Assembly (NCBI GenBank): GCA_018242215.1
Contig: JAFECG010000028.1
Coordinates: 124,001 to 188,000, forward strand
DNA: 64,000 bases
Direction: 5' to 3'
DNA from: Pseudomonadota bacterium
GTDB lineage: Bacteria > Pseudomonadota > Alphaproteobacteria > Rhizobiales > Hyphomicrobiaceae
Below are positions 52,949 to 62,244 of the stretch, piece by piece. The translations under genes were made by a program, and so were the position numbers. Below the pieces are notes generated by a model that saw nothing but the letters and a program-made list of their open reading frames with translations, was not told the origin of the DNA and did no database searches. Within the stretch, counting starts at the first letter, position 1, and each line of letters opens with the position of its first letter.

Positions 52949-53805
52949 CAGATCGCTCCGTAAAGAAGATAAGCGGTGAGCCGCATCCAATCGACGGAGT
53001 CGCAAATGGCAAACATTTCGCGGGAATTTTGGTCGAGAACCCGTGTGACGTGCGCGCGCTCCTCCTTGCGAAGGGTAACCCATTTCTCTTTGAGCGAAGG
53101 ACGCATGGCGATGAGGCGGTGTCGTCCGGTCTCGAGATCGCGAAGATTGAGGAGCCCCCAGCGGGGCAAATCTTCAAGCTCGAGACTGTCGCGCAACTCG
53201 AGTGGCACAACGTCGTGGAAAGCGAGCGCCTCGGCTGCGTGCCGAGCTGTCGACTCCGGCCAGAGGAAATCCGAGATGATGAAAACGAGCTTGCGCGATC
53301 CGGCAATTGCGGCTCCGGCCTCGGTGACGCCATCAGCACCTTTGCGCCCGGCCCTGGCATTGCGCAGCTGTTCGATCGCACCCAATCGGGCGGCGCGTGA
53401 TAGCGTTTTCCAGAGAACGAGATCGTGCCGAAGCGAACTGTCGAACGGCAGGAGCGCAAACGTATCGCCGGTGCGTTCGCTGCAGATGGCAAGGCCTTCG
53501 GCAAGATCGGCCGCCATCTTGATTTTATTACACCGGCCTTCGAAGCTCATCGACGCCGAGACATCGACAAGAACGACAACATCGATGGCGCTGGGCTGTT
53601 CGGCGCGGCGAACGAGAAGTCTTTCGAAGGGATCGCTGAGAGAGGCGCGAATGGCAATACGGCGGGGATCGGGAAAGGTGGTAAGAGGAACGATGTCGCG
53701 AAAGAGGCCGCTGCTCCCCGAGAGATAGCTTTTGTGCGCGCCGACGCGGACGCCGCTCGTGCGCCATGGAATGGCATAGGCGAGCTCGCGCGCTGCATCA
53801 TTCAT
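52948..53805 (-). CDS. mxaS: MxaS, DUF58 / VWA-like protein
   Basis: 285 residues without signal or membrane helix. The DUF58 region LTTFPDPRRIAIRASLSDP precedes a VWA-type core with metal site DVSASMS at 81-87. Partner of the MoxR-type ATPase just upstream, a pairing seen across MoxR systems: the ATPase remodels targets recognised by the VWA protein. Overlaps mxaR by 4 bases. Confidence 0.92.
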   Translation of the reverse strand: MNDAARELAYAIPWRTSGVRVGAHKSYLSGSSGLFRDIVPLTTFPDPRRIAIRASLSDPFERLLVRRAEQPSAIDVVVLVDVSASMSFEGRCNKIKMAADLAEGLAICSERTGDTFALLPFDSSLRHDLVLWKTLSRAARLGAIEQLRNARAGRKGADGVTEAGAAIAGSRKLVFIISDFLWPESTARHAAEALAFHDVVPLELRDSLELEDLPRWGLLNLRDLETGRHRLIAMRPSLKEKWVTLRKEERAHVTRVLDQNSREMFAICDSVDWMRLTAYLLYGAI

Positions 53806-54860
53806 GGCGCCGGAACTTTCGCGAACACTCCGCTGATGAGAGATCTGACGATCTCCTCACGACGAAGCTCGTAGACAGGCGCAAGGAAAATGCGATGCGC
53901 CATGCACTCGTTGAAAATCTCTCGAATATCCTCTGGAACGACCATCTCCCGCCCGGATAGCCACGCCCGAACGCGGGCGGCGCGAATGAGATAGCTCATA
54001 CCGCGTGGGCTGGCTCCGCCGGCGATGAGTCGTGTCACGTCAACGTTCGGAACGGGAATTTCGGCTTTAGCCGGTTCTCGGATCGCGGTCCAAAGATCGA
54101 GGACATATTTTTCGAGGGCGGGGCTGACGATGATCGTACTCTGGATGACTTTGGCCAGCGCATTCAACCGACGATAATCGATCACGCTATCGGTCAACGA
54201 TCCAATCAGCGAATCGACATCATGGAATTTCGTATCGAAAAGCAGATCGCGTCGAGCCGTATCATCCGTTGGCGTTGAAATGCCGACTTCCATCAGGAAG
54301 CGGTCGCGTGCGGCCGCCGGTAGTTCAAACGTTTCTTCACGCTCGATGCGATTGCGATCGGCGAAGACGAGAAGGTTGGGGAAGACGTATTCCTTGTTGA
54401 AGGCTGTTATGCTGCGCTCTGCCATCAGCCTGAGAAGCAGCGAATGGACCTGTGGACGGGCGCGGTTGATCTCGTTGAAGAAAAAGACGGAGAGGTCACT
54501 GCCATGCCGCAGCACGGGGCCAGGTTCGACGCGCGGCTTTCCTTCCTCATTGAGGAAGGTGTGATAGATCATGTCAGAGGGCATCAAGTCGATGGTGCCT
54601 TCGATGCGCTCATAAGAGCCACCAAGAGCACGCGCGACTGCCCGGAGAAGGGTCGTCTTGCCGACGCCGACGTCTCCCTCGAGCAGAACGTGACCGCGCG
54701 CGAATACCGCAATCGTTAGGAGGCGGATAGCCCGCTCCTGCCCGACGACGGCCTTTGCGATCTCGCGTTCGAAATCGTGCGCGTGCTGCCGCCAGCTCGC
54801 AAGGTCGAGGGGCTCCGACTCATCGGCAGAGGACTGCCGGTCAAGCGTTGGGCGATTCAT
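53802..54860 (-). CDS. mxaR: MxaR, MoxR-family AAA+ ATPase
   Basis: 352-residue AAA+ chaperone, the archetype of the MoxR family, needed for active methanol dehydrogenase. Walker A GDVGVGKTT at 62-70, TIDLMPSDMIYHTFL, Walker B VFFFNEINRARPQ, sensor FADRNRIEREETFELPAA, and the C-terminal lid SPRGMSYLIRAARVRAWLSGR. It lies 170 bases after mxaI, behind a terminator-like hairpin, so it is likely made at lower levels than mxaFJGI. Confidence 0.94.
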   Translation of the reverse strand: MNRPTLDRQSSADESEPLDLASWRQHAHDFEREIAKAVVGQERAIRLLTIAVFARGHVLLEGDVGVGKTTLLRAVARALGGSYERIEGTIDLMPSDMIYHTFLNEEGKPRVEPGPVLRHGSDLSVFFFNEINRARPQVHSLLLRLMAERSITAFNKEYVFPNLLVFADRNRIEREETFELPAAARDRFLMEVGISTPTDDTARRDLLFDTKFHDVDSLIGSLTDSVIDYRRLNALAKVIQSTIIVSPALEKYVLDLWTAIREPAKAEIPVPNVDVTRLIAGGASPRGMSYLIRAARVRAWLSGREMVVPEDIREIFNECMAHRIFLAPVYELRREEIVRSLISGVFAKVPAP

Positions 54861-54930
54861 TGTTCTTGTATCCCAAGCGTGGCGCATTCCGGCCGGCCGA
54901 ACGGCTGGGCGTCGTCTTCAAACCCGAACA

Positions 54931-54959
54931 AAAGGGGGGTGCCGTTCGGACAGCACCCC
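54931..54959 (-). terminator. Terminator-like hairpin between mxaI and mxaR
   Basis: In the operon direction: GGGGTGC, 10-base loop, GCACCCC, then CCCTTTTG. It would end a share of the transcripts after the structural genes mxaFJGI and lower expression of the maturation genes. Confidence 0.65.
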
Positions 54960-55028
54960 AGGAACCTCGGAGAGGAAGTTTTTTATCCTGCAAGCGTAGC
55001 AAGATCCGAGGATTGGTCTTCCGCGCGA

Positions 55029-55328
55029 CTACTCGATTTTCGAGACGTCGTAGACCCACTTGCCCGTCTTCTTGAAGTTCTCGGCACGTTTTGCATTGCG
55101 CTCTTCCATCGCTTTCATGGACGCGCCTTGCTTCGCGAGTTCTTTCGGATCGTGCTTTGGATCGTACTTCGAGCCCTTGACCTTCTCGGGATAGCCGGGT
55201 TTCGGCTCCCAGCAATTTCCGGGCGCACGGCAGTGCGTTCCATCGTATGCCATCGCTGCCGGAGCCAACGCTCCGGCAACGCCGGCGAACGCAAATCCGG
55301 CAACGAGCGTGAGTGAAAGTTTCTTCAT
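55029..55328 (-). CDS. mxaI: Methanol dehydrogenase small (beta) subunit MxaI
   Basis: 99-residue precursor with a signal peptide (ending AMA) and the small lysine-rich mature chain that wraps around MxaF. YDGTHCRAPGNCWEPKPG with its disulfide pair is diagnostic. The ATG at 55328 has GGAGG at a 7-base gap; an ATG two codons earlier is too close to it. XoxF-type enzymes lack this subunit. Confidence 0.97.
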   Translation of the reverse strand: MKKLSLTLVAGFAFAGVAGALAPAAMAYDGTHCRAPGNCWEPKPGYPEKVKGSKYDPKHDPKELAKQGASMKAMEERNAKRAENFKKTGKWVYDVSKIE

Positions 55329-55429
55329 AGGCATTCCTCCATTTTTCTACTCATCGTTCGGACGGTGCGATCCGTCCTTGTTGTTCCGTACCAGCCGATC
55401 CCGTGAGTGCGACCTCATCAGGAGCCATG

Positions 55430-56014
55430 CTAGTTGCCGGAAATTTTGCACTGCTCCTTCGCGGCGGCAGCACGCCCAGATTTCTCCCACTCTTCGATGT
55501 TGAACGGCTTGAACGCCTTCTTCTGCTCAGGCGTCAGCCATTCCGCATCTTTGACGTCGTCCTTCTGAATGTGCCGGATCCACGCGATGAGATGCATGAT
55601 GTCATCGAGCGTCAAATCCTGCCCGTGCGGGCCCATCATGCCGTTAGCGCCGCCAAAGATCGTCTCGAAGATGCCTTTGTCGGTGGCGTTCTTGGGGTAG
55701 GTCCAATAGGAGTCATTGAGACCAGGTCCGACTTTGCCCTCGCCGATATGGCCATGGCAGCCGGAGCAGGATTCTAGGAAGACTTCCTCCCCTTTCGGAA
55801 GACAGCCCGGAACTTCGACATAAGGATCGACGCCCGTTTCCATGAACTTTTTCACAGCTGGTGTATCCCGGCCTTCTTTCGGCGAGATACCGTTGATATC
55901 AAGCGGATCGCCGGTAATCGTATTCCTGAAATCCTGCTGTTCTGCGTGTGCAAGCTGAACACCCGCGATCAGCGCCGAGACAGCAACTCCTGCCGCCAAA
56001 ACTCCAAATTTCAT
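55430..56014 (-). CDS. mxaG: Cytochrome cL, electron acceptor of methanol dehydrogenase
   Basis: 194 residues with a signal peptide (about 1-24, ending AHA), one heme site CSGCH (Cys83, Cys86, His87) and a likely axial methionine in GANGMMGPHGQD. Takes electrons from the PQQ enzyme in the periplasm. It may also serve XoxF, since no xoxG is seen near xoxF. Confidence 0.96.
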   Translation of the reverse strand: MKFGVLAAGVAVSALIAGVQLAHAEQQDFRNTITGDPLDINGISPKEGRDTPAVKKFMETGVDPYVEVPGCLPKGEEVFLESCSGCHGHIGEGKVGPGLNDSYWTYPKNATDKGIFETIFGGANGMMGPHGQDLTLDDIMHLIAWIRHIQKDDVKDAEWLTPEQKKAFKPFNIEEWEKSGRAAAAKEQCKISGN

Positions 56015-56069
56015 CTGCGATTTCTCTTCCACTCTGTCTTCGATTGATCAGTATTGTCGGTTCGAAACG

Positions 56070-56987
56070 TCAGGTCGGCGGCTGCGGCGCCTCGAACGGG
56101 ATACCTTCCTCTTTCAGAACCGCATCGATTCTCCCTTGCACTTTCGGAAGCGCCGCATTGATCGCCTCCATCAGATCCTTGTCGCCCTTTCGGACGGCGA
56201 ATGACTGGTCGAAGTGAAAAGGAACACGTACGCCGTCGTCGCGGACGTTGTTGTCAGGAATGACTGTCATCTTGAGAGCGTCGCTGGCCTTGACATAGCG
56301 AGCGACTTCCGGAGCAAACCCGATTGCCAGCTCCGCTTTTCCGGAGGCAACTTCGCCGACCATGCGCTCCGGCGGAATGCGCGTGTAGGAATTCCGCCGG
56401 TCTTTGAAGTTCGTTAGCGACGAGACATAGTTGATGTTGTCATTATAGAGATCGAGCTTCGTGATCATGGTCTCGGCCGGTGTCCCCTGCACGAAGCCGA
56501 TCGGATGGGCCTTGAGGATATCGGGGCTGTCGAAGCTTGTGATCTTCAGCGGCGAATCCTTGCGCTGAACGAAAACATAAGCGGCGCGATAATAGGGTTT
56601 TGACGTCAGGACGCGCTCGTCGCTCGTATCGGTTCCGATGATGACGTCACAGAGATTCTTATCGAGCTGATCGCGGACAGCATAGATCGCAGGCTTCTGA
56701 GACCAGACGAATTGCACCTTTTTGCCGACGCCGTCGGCAAGGATTTTCGCAATCTTGTTTTCAAAGCCCGATTCATCGTCGGCTGAGTAAGGCAGCTCCT
56801 TCGCCGCTGCGCAGACGCGCAGAACAGATGAATCGGGAGGCGGCGCGGCAGCGGCGGCCTTGCTATCCTCTGAATTCGCCGCATTCGAAGGCATGAGTGC
56901 GAGAAGCGAAATTGCCAGTGCGGCGGCCGTTTGGGCCAGCCACGACAACGTTTCGCGCGACGTGGGCATTTTGAATTCTGAAGCCAT
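56070..56987 (-). CDS. mxaJ: MxaJ, periplasmic binding-protein-like assembly factor
   Basis: 305 residues: a signal peptide (about 10-35, LSWLAQTAAALAISLLALMPSNAA) and a type 2 substrate-binding-protein fold (LRVCAAAKELPYSADDESGFENK, CDVIIGTDTSDERVL, IPPERMVGEVASGKAELAIG). Required for active methanol dehydrogenase; recent structural ideas see it as a chaperone. The start is probably 56987; the long upstream frame has no ribosome site. Confidence 0.93.
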   Translation of the reverse strand: MASEFKMPTSRETLSWLAQTAAALAISLLALMPSNAANSEDSKAAAAAPPPDSSVLRVCAAAKELPYSADDESGFENKIAKILADGVGKKVQFVWSQKPAIYAVRDQLDKNLCDVIIGTDTSDERVLTSKPYYRAAYVFVQRKDSPLKITSFDSPDILKAHPIGFVQGTPAETMITKLDLYNDNINYVSSLTNFKDRRNSYTRIPPERMVGEVASGKAELAIGFAPEVARYVKASDALKMTVIPDNNVRDDGVRVPFHFDQSFAVRKGDKDLMEAINAALPKVQGRIDAVLKEEGIPFEAPQPPT

Positions 56988-57167
56988 TGTTGAACAAGGC
57001 CTTTCACATCGGTCTGGCAGTCGGCGACGCGGATGTTTGCGTGCGTTCGACGGCTCGTCAGGAAAAACGAATACTTCTCTCGCGAGGCAGATAGCCGTTG
57101 TTGTGAAGCGATGAACGACTACCGCCGCGCGGCCCGGCTCCATCCGGATACCGAGGATCGGAAGGCC

Positions 57168-57196
57168 GCGGCATCAGCAGAATTTGCCGATGCCGC
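57168..57196 (-). terminator. Hairpin between mxaF and mxaJ
   Basis: GCGGCATC, 13-base loop, GATGCCGC, 8-bp perfect arms, 17 bases after the mxaF stop and with no T-run. More likely a 3' mRNA stabiliser or processing site that keeps mxaF message high than a full terminator. Confidence 0.5.
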
Positions 57197-57212
57197 AACC
57201 TAAGGCTCGGCC

Positions 57213-59108
57213 TCAGCCCTTCTCGTATTCGCCGACGTTCACGTCGTCGTAGGGGTTCTTGCCGTCAAGCGAGAACACTTCGACGCTTCCGCCCATCTGC
57301 GTGAAGTTCTGCAGCCTCTTGAAGGCGCCAACCGCACCGAGACCGGCCGTCGGATCATTGAGGTCGAACACCAGGCCGACACCCGGCCAACCACCGACGC
57401 CCGACATGATTGCGATGTACTGGATGCCGTTGTGCTCGTACGTCATAGGATAGCCGATAACGCCGGAGGGCAGCTTGTGCTTCCAGAGGAGTTCACCCGT
57501 GTCCGAGTTGCGCGCCTTGATGAAGCCATCGAGCGTCCCGTAGAACACGAGATTGCCTGCCGTCGCGAGCGTGCCGCCCCAGACGGAGAATTTCTCCATG
57601 TGTTCCCACTTATACTTGCCGGTGATGGCGTTGTAGGCCTTGATCTGACCGAGACCCAGGTAGTTCTGGCGATCGCCCTTCGGACCCGGATACATCCACA
57701 ACGTCGCGCCGACGAAGAACTGGCCCGCACGATAGGGAAGCATGAAGGGCTCCCAGTCCATGCAGATGTGGTTGATGCCCATGAAGAACAGCTGCTTCGT
57801 CGGATCGTAGGAGTCGTGACCCTGGTTATGGTAGCCCATTGCCGACGGGCAGATGTCCGTCGCCTTGTGATCCATACGAGTTCCGTACTCAGGGTCGCGA
57901 ACCGGAAGCCCTGTCTTGAGGTCGACGGTCTTGAACTCGTTGACGGTGTCGTCGAGCTTGTCGGCCGAGATCAGGTCGCCGTTTTCGCGGTCAAGCGTGT
58001 AGACGATGCCATTACGATCCGGATGCGTCAGAAGCTTACGCATTTTGCCCTGCTTGTCCTTCTGCTCGGAGAGCATCATGACGTTCACGCCGGCATAGTC
58101 CCACTCGTCATGGGGTGTCTTCTGATAGCCGAACTTGAGCATACCGGTATCGGCATCGCGAGCCATGATCGTCATGGTCCACTTGTTGTCGCCCGGCCGC
58201 ATCGTCTCGTTCCACGGCGATGGATTGCCCGATCCGTAATAGATTAGGTTCGTGCCTGGATCATAAGCATACCAACCCCAGTTGGTGCCGCCGCCGATCT
58301 TCCAAGCATCGCCTTCCCAGGTCGCAAGGCCAAGGCCCTTCTGACCGTAATGCGGGTTCGCCTTGTTGAAGTCGTCGCCGATGCCGATTTCGCTGTCGGG
58401 GCCTGTCGCGTACTTGCGCCAGATCATCGCGCCGGTTTTGACGTTGTAGGCCGTCGTATAGCCGCGAACGCCAAGCTCCGCACCCGACGAACCGACGATC
58501 GCAATGTCCTTCACGACGTAAGGAGCCTGCGTCTCGGTCTGACCGACTTTAATGTCGGCGTTCTCGACCTTCCAGAATTCTTCACCCGTCTTGGCGTTGA
58601 GCGCCACCAGGTGACCGTCGAGCTGGGTCTTGATGATCAGCGGCGGAACGGTGCCGTCACCCGGCCAGTAGGCGAGGCCACGGTTGACAAGATCGCAGCA
58701 TGCGACGGAACGAGCCGCCGGATCCTGCTTCGGGCTGTGCTGCCAAAGAATATGACCGGGATCGTTAAGGTCGAGAGCAAAGGTCTTGTTGGGGAATGAG
58801 GTGTGGACGTACATGACGCCGTCAACGACGAGCGGTGCACCTTCATGCCCGTGCAATTCGCCCGTCGAGAACGACCAGGCGTGCTTCAACTGCTTAACGT
58901 TGCTGACGTTGATCTGATCGTCTTCGCTGTAGTTGTTCGAGTCGTAGTTGCGACCCGGCATCACCCAATTTTCTTTGCTTTTCGAGAGTTCGATCAGTTT
59001 GTCATTCGCATAGGCGCTGGTTGCGACGCCAAGCTGCATAGCGGCGGCTATCGCCATGCAGGACGCCGACATCAGCATTGTGGTGCCAACGACTTTTTTC
59101 ATGCCCAT
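57213..59108 (-). CDS. mxaF: Calcium-type methanol dehydrogenase large subunit MxaF
   Basis: Periplasmic PQQ enzyme oxidising methanol to formaldehyde, catalytic subunit of the alpha2-beta2 MxaFI complex. 631 residues with a 34-residue signal peptide (ending AYA), propeller motifs, the adjacent-cysteine disulfide ACCD, and DEWDYAGVN around the catalytic Asp337 (mature 303). Ala339 replaces the lanthanide-ligand Asp of XoxF, so the enzyme should use Ca2+. First gene of the mxa operon. Start at 59108 (GAGG upstream) or two codons later. Confidence 0.98.
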   Translation of the reverse strand: MGMKKVVGTTMLMSASCMAIAAAMQLGVATSAYANDKLIELSKSKENWVMPGRNYDSNNYSEDDQINVSNVKQLKHAWSFSTGELHGHEGAPLVVDGVMYVHTSFPNKTFALDLNDPGHILWQHSPKQDPAARSVACCDLVNRGLAYWPGDGTVPPLIIKTQLDGHLVALNAKTGEEFWKVENADIKVGQTETQAPYVVKDIAIVGSSGAELGVRGYTTAYNVKTGAMIWRKYATGPDSEIGIGDDFNKANPHYGQKGLGLATWEGDAWKIGGGTNWGWYAYDPGTNLIYYGSGNPSPWNETMRPGDNKWTMTIMARDADTGMLKFGYQKTPHDEWDYAGVNVMMLSEQKDKQGKMRKLLTHPDRNGIVYTLDRENGDLISADKLDDTVNEFKTVDLKTGLPVRDPEYGTRMDHKATDICPSAMGYHNQGHDSYDPTKQLFFMGINHICMDWEPFMLPYRAGQFFVGATLWMYPGPKGDRQNYLGLGQIKAYNAITGKYKWEHMEKFSVWGGTLATAGNLVFYGTLDGFIKARNSDTGELLWKHKLPSGVIGYPMTYEHNGIQYIAIMSGVGGWPGVGLVFDLNDPTAGLGAVGAFKRLQNFTQMGGSVEVFSLDGKNPYDDVNVGEYEKG

Positions 59109-59477
59109 TTAACCTCGCGTTTCCTAAACCCAGCTTTTCTTTTGTTCGGCCGAGACCGGCTTTCCCCTGATAAATCGAGGGAGTTCTTTCGCCGTCCCGA
59201 CCCTCTGAGGCGCGAGCGGAATACGGGTAAACACGCTCACCCGCGGCCACTCTCTGATGCGTACTGTGCGTTCGGATCGCTGGTCGTCCGATGGTTGCGC
59301 AATCAGCACGCGCCGGACCGTAACGATGTAGCCTTGCGAGGTCTTCAGATTGATCGGCAAATTGGGCCGGGAACTTTTGGCAAAGAAGACTGCAGACGTT
59401 GTCCTGGAAGTCTCGACGGACGTCTGCCATAGCTGGCTGCAACAGACCTGCTAATCGCCGGAAAATCGCAAATAAAC
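59109..59477. promoter_or_regulatory. Divergent promoter region mxaF / mxaZYX
   Basis: 369 bases with no supported gene. Contains CCGGGAA at 59367-59373 and a widely spaced inverted repeat at 59392-59427. Must hold the methanol-induced promoter of mxaF on the minus strand and that of the regulator operon on the plus strand; no -35/-10 pair was firmly identified. Confidence 0.6.
59392..59427. promoter_or_regulatory. Inverted repeat, candidate MxaX (or MxaB) operator
   Basis: GCAGACGT, 20-base spacer, ACGTCTGC, 8-bp perfect arms two helical turns apart. About 285 bases before mxaF and 51 before mxaZ. Half-sites on one DNA face suit a NarL-type dimer. Confidence 0.5.
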
Positions 59478-59981
59478 GTGATGATCAAACGCATTTTCGT
59501 CTTTTCACTGTTCATTTTGATCGCTGCCGGCCTAACCGCATGCAGCGATGAGCAACCGCCGCGGCGCTCGGCCGAGCAGCGATCGGGGCTGGCGAAAGTC
59601 GCTGAAAAAAGCTGGCTGACGCTCCAGGACGACGTGCGACCGGAGGTATGGCTCATCGAGCACGAAGAAAATGGCGGCGTAAAATCTTCCAATGCCAGTG
59701 AGAGTGCCGTTCGGCGCGCGCTGGCGGAAGCCTCCGCGAAGTTCCGCGACTCTCCGCGCATGATTGCAAATCGCGCTGTACAGCTTGAGGGCATGCTTAA
59801 AGAAGAAGGCGGTGACGAATCCGCAATCGTCTTGATAAGCCGCTTAAACGGTGCAATCGCACCAAATCGCATCGAGAGTTTCGGCGCAGCCGGCCAACAA
59901 TACTACAACATGCGCAAGGCCGGCCTCAGCGAGCAGCAGGCGATTGACGCGCTTTCGAAACTCTATGGCTCCGCCAGTTGA
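59478..59981 (+). CDS. mxaZ: Lipoprotein in the mxaZ position
   Basis: 167 residues with a lipoprotein signal (lipobox LTAC, Cys22) and a helical, charged mature part. Paracoccus has moxZ-moxY-moxX divergent from its methanol dehydrogenase gene; this gene has the same place, 4 bases before a kinase gene. The symbol rests on synteny. A periplasmic lipoprotein coupled to a sensor kinase may help sense methanol, formaldehyde or metal state. Confidence 0.7.
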   Translation: MMIKRIFVFSLFILIAAGLTACSDEQPPRRSAEQRSGLAKVAEKSWLTLQDDVRPEVWLIEHEENGGVKSSNASESAVRRALAEASAKFRDSPRMIANRAVQLEGMLKEEGGDESAIVLISRLNGAIAPNRIESFGAAGQQYYNMRKAGLSEQQAIDALSKLYGSAS

Positions 59982-59985
59982 CGTG

Positions 59986-61467
59986 ATGCAGACAATTTCT
60001 CGCATATTCCGCTCGGGCGGTCGCGCCGAGGTAGCTTGGCTCGGGCGGTCAATCAGACAGCAGGTTCTGCTGGCGATTTCCGCAATGCTTATTCTTGCAA
60101 TCGCCCTCATGGGAACGACCGCCGTTGTCAACGGCCGCCAATCGGTGAACGTCGAGATCGAAGCATCGATGGATACGGCTGAAGGATATCTGCGGGAACT
60201 CGTTCGCAGGATCACAGCCGAAAATCGCCTTTCTGAGCTCGACGATCTCGTCGCATCTGAAGTTCAGCATCTGCGCCATGCGCGCATTTATATCCAGGAC
60301 CCTGGACAGCAGATGCGGATATTGCGCCCGCCGGATGCAGATTCGGACGCGGATAATGTTCTCGACCGCACGCCGGATTGGTTCGAGACGTTGATGATGC
60401 CGAAAGGCGGCAACGATCATACACGTATCATCAACATAGAACCGAACGGCCGGTCGCTCATTCTTAAGGGCGATCCGGATGACGAGATCGCAGAGAAATG
60501 GGAGCAGCTTTCAGCATTGGCAATTGTTGCGGTCATCGCGATCGCTTTGATCATGGCCGCATTCTATTTCATTCTCGGGCGCATTCTCAATCCGCTTACC
60601 GCACTGGCAAAGGGGCTAGCTGCCCTCGAGGCAGGGGAGCGCTCACAACGTCTTGAAATTCCCGCGGTCAGCGAAGTCGAGGAGATCACAAGGAAGTTCA
60701 ATTCTCTCGCTGCAACTCTTGATCATGCGCGGGAGGAAAACGGCGAACTCTATCGGCAGATTCAATCGGTTCAGGAAGATGAGCGACGGGAGATTGCGCG
60801 TGAGCTTCACGACGAGGCAGGGCCCTGCCTGTTCGGAATTACGGCCAATGCAGAATCTATCGGTAGTCTCGCCAACTCACTCGTCCCAGAGCAAGCTGAA
60901 CCAATTCGGAAGCGGACGGATGAAATCCTTTCGATCGCAACGCGATTGAAATCCATGAACCGGACGCTTTTGAAACGCCTTCATCCCGTGTCCATCGGCA
61001 AGGTGCCGCTCTCGGCCCTCATCCAGGATCTTATCTACGATTTCGAGCGAAGGCATCCGAATGTACGCATCGGCTTTTCGGGTGCGCCCTACATAAAGGG
61101 CTATGGCGAACGGATTGATCTCACCGTCTATCGCTCGACGCAGGAGGCGCTAACCACCGCGATCAGGCACGGCAAAGCCGCTCATATCGTCATCGAGCTT
61201 CGCGTAGAGAACACAGGCAGCGCCGGTCACGAAGGCAATTCATCAGCGATTTGCCTGCGCATCAGTGATGACGGAGTAGGCCTCGAACCCGATACGCAGG
61301 CGGGCTTTGGGCTCTCGGCAATGAAAGAACGCGTGCTCGCCTCCGGCGGCAGCCTCGTCATCGCAGGTTACGAGCCCCGCGGAACGACGATCTCGATCAA
61401 AATTCCGTTGTCTTCCGCCGAGCAAAACAGCGGAATTACAGACCCATTTAGCCGAGCTTCCGCATGA
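59986..61467 (+). CDS. mxaY: MxaY sensor histidine kinase
   Basis: 493 residues: helix 1 at about 22-45, a periplasmic sensor domain of about 130 residues, helix 2 at about 176-200, HAMP (about 200-250), coiled coil, HisKA_3 with ARELHDEAG (His275) and HATPase (ISDDGVGLEPDTQAGFGLSAM). NarX/DegS-type kinase partner of the LuxR-type regulator. Controls mxa genes in Paracoccus and takes part in the lanthanide switch in some methanotrophs. Start at 59986 chosen; ATG 59965 would overlap mxaZ. Confidence 0.9.
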   Translation: MQTISRIFRSGGRAEVAWLGRSIRQQVLLAISAMLILAIALMGTTAVVNGRQSVNVEIEASMDTAEGYLRELVRRITAENRLSELDDLVASEVQHLRHARIYIQDPGQQMRILRPPDADSDADNVLDRTPDWFETLMMPKGGNDHTRIINIEPNGRSLILKGDPDDEIAEKWEQLSALAIVAVIAIALIMAAFYFILGRILNPLTALAKGLAALEAGERSQRLEIPAVSEVEEITRKFNSLAATLDHAREENGELYRQIQSVQEDERREIARELHDEAGPCLFGITANAESIGSLANSLVPEQAEPIRKRTDEILSIATRLKSMNRTLLKRLHPVSIGKVPLSALIQDLIYDFERRHPNVRIGFSGAPYIKGYGERIDLTVYRSTQEALTTAIRHGKAAHIVIELRVENTGSAGHEGNSSAICLRISDDGVGLEPDTQAGFGLSAMKERVLASGGSLVIAGYEPRGTTISIKIPLSSAEQNSGITDPFSRASA

Positions 61468-62156
61468 CAAAAATTCTCGTCATCGATGACCATCCGATCG
61501 TACTCCAAGGCTGCCGCCGTGTTCTCGAGGACGCCGGCATCGACGATATCACCTTGGCGTCTAATTTGATCGAAGGGTTCCGCGCATATCGAACCGACAA
61601 GCCGGATTTGATCATCATAGATCTCGCAATCAAGAAAGGAGTTCTTGGTGGTCTGTCATTCATCCGGCGCCTGAGAATACACGATAAGTACACGCCGATT
61701 CTCGTGCTGACCATGCACGAGGATCCGATGATCGCCAGCCAATCACTGAGGCTCGGCGCCAATGGCTACATTCTGAAAGACACCTCATCTGTCGATATCA
61801 TCAAAGCGCTACAGGCGGTGCGCCAGGGCAAGACATTCCTCAGCCACGCAATTGCTTCTGCCATCGCCGTGATGGAAACGAAAGGGAGAACGAACCCGCT
61901 CAATGGCATGACGCTTCGGGAGCTGCAGACATTGGAGCTGATCGCGCAGGGCAAGCAGTATGCAGCAATCGCGGAAGAGCTGCACGTCAGCTACAAAACC
62001 ATTGCGAATACCTGCTCCCAGATCAAGACGAAGCTCGGGGTCAAATCGCTACCCGAACTGATGCGTATCGCGATCGATCATCTTCCAGAAATGTCTGGGC
62101 AAAGGATGAATGACCGTACGGCGGCGCAAATGCGAGTCGGGAAAGCTTGGCAGTAG
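61464..62156 (+). CDS. mxaX: MxaX response regulator, NarL/LuxR type
   Basis: 230 residues: receiver (ILVIDDHPIVLQGCRRVLED; Asp53 in LIIIDLAIKKG; YILKDTSSVD) and LuxR helix-turn-helix (MTLRELQTLELIAQGKQYAAI, SYKTIANTCSQIKTKLG). Overlaps mxaY by 4 bases. Likely activates the mxa promoter on the other side of the divergent region. Confidence 0.92.
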   Translation: MTKILVIDDHPIVLQGCRRVLEDAGIDDITLASNLIEGFRAYRTDKPDLIIIDLAIKKGVLGGLSFIRRLRIHDKYTPILVLTMHEDPMIASQSLRLGANGYILKDTSSVDIIKALQAVRQGKTFLSHAIASAIAVMETKGRTNPLNGMTLRELQTLELIAQGKQYAAIAEELHVSYKTIANTCSQIKTKLGVKSLPELMRIAIDHLPEMSGQRMNDRTAAQMRVGKAWQ

Positions 62157-62244
62157 AAATTGCCGTGACTTGGCAGTGCCACCTGCGCCATCGGTTCAAT
62201 TCCGAAAATAGAAAAACATAGGAAACGGCTCGGGTATCATTCTC

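Noticed and set aside
57432-58247. 271-residue frame antisense to mxaF
   Set aside because: Same shadow effect as in xoxF; no recognisable protein features.
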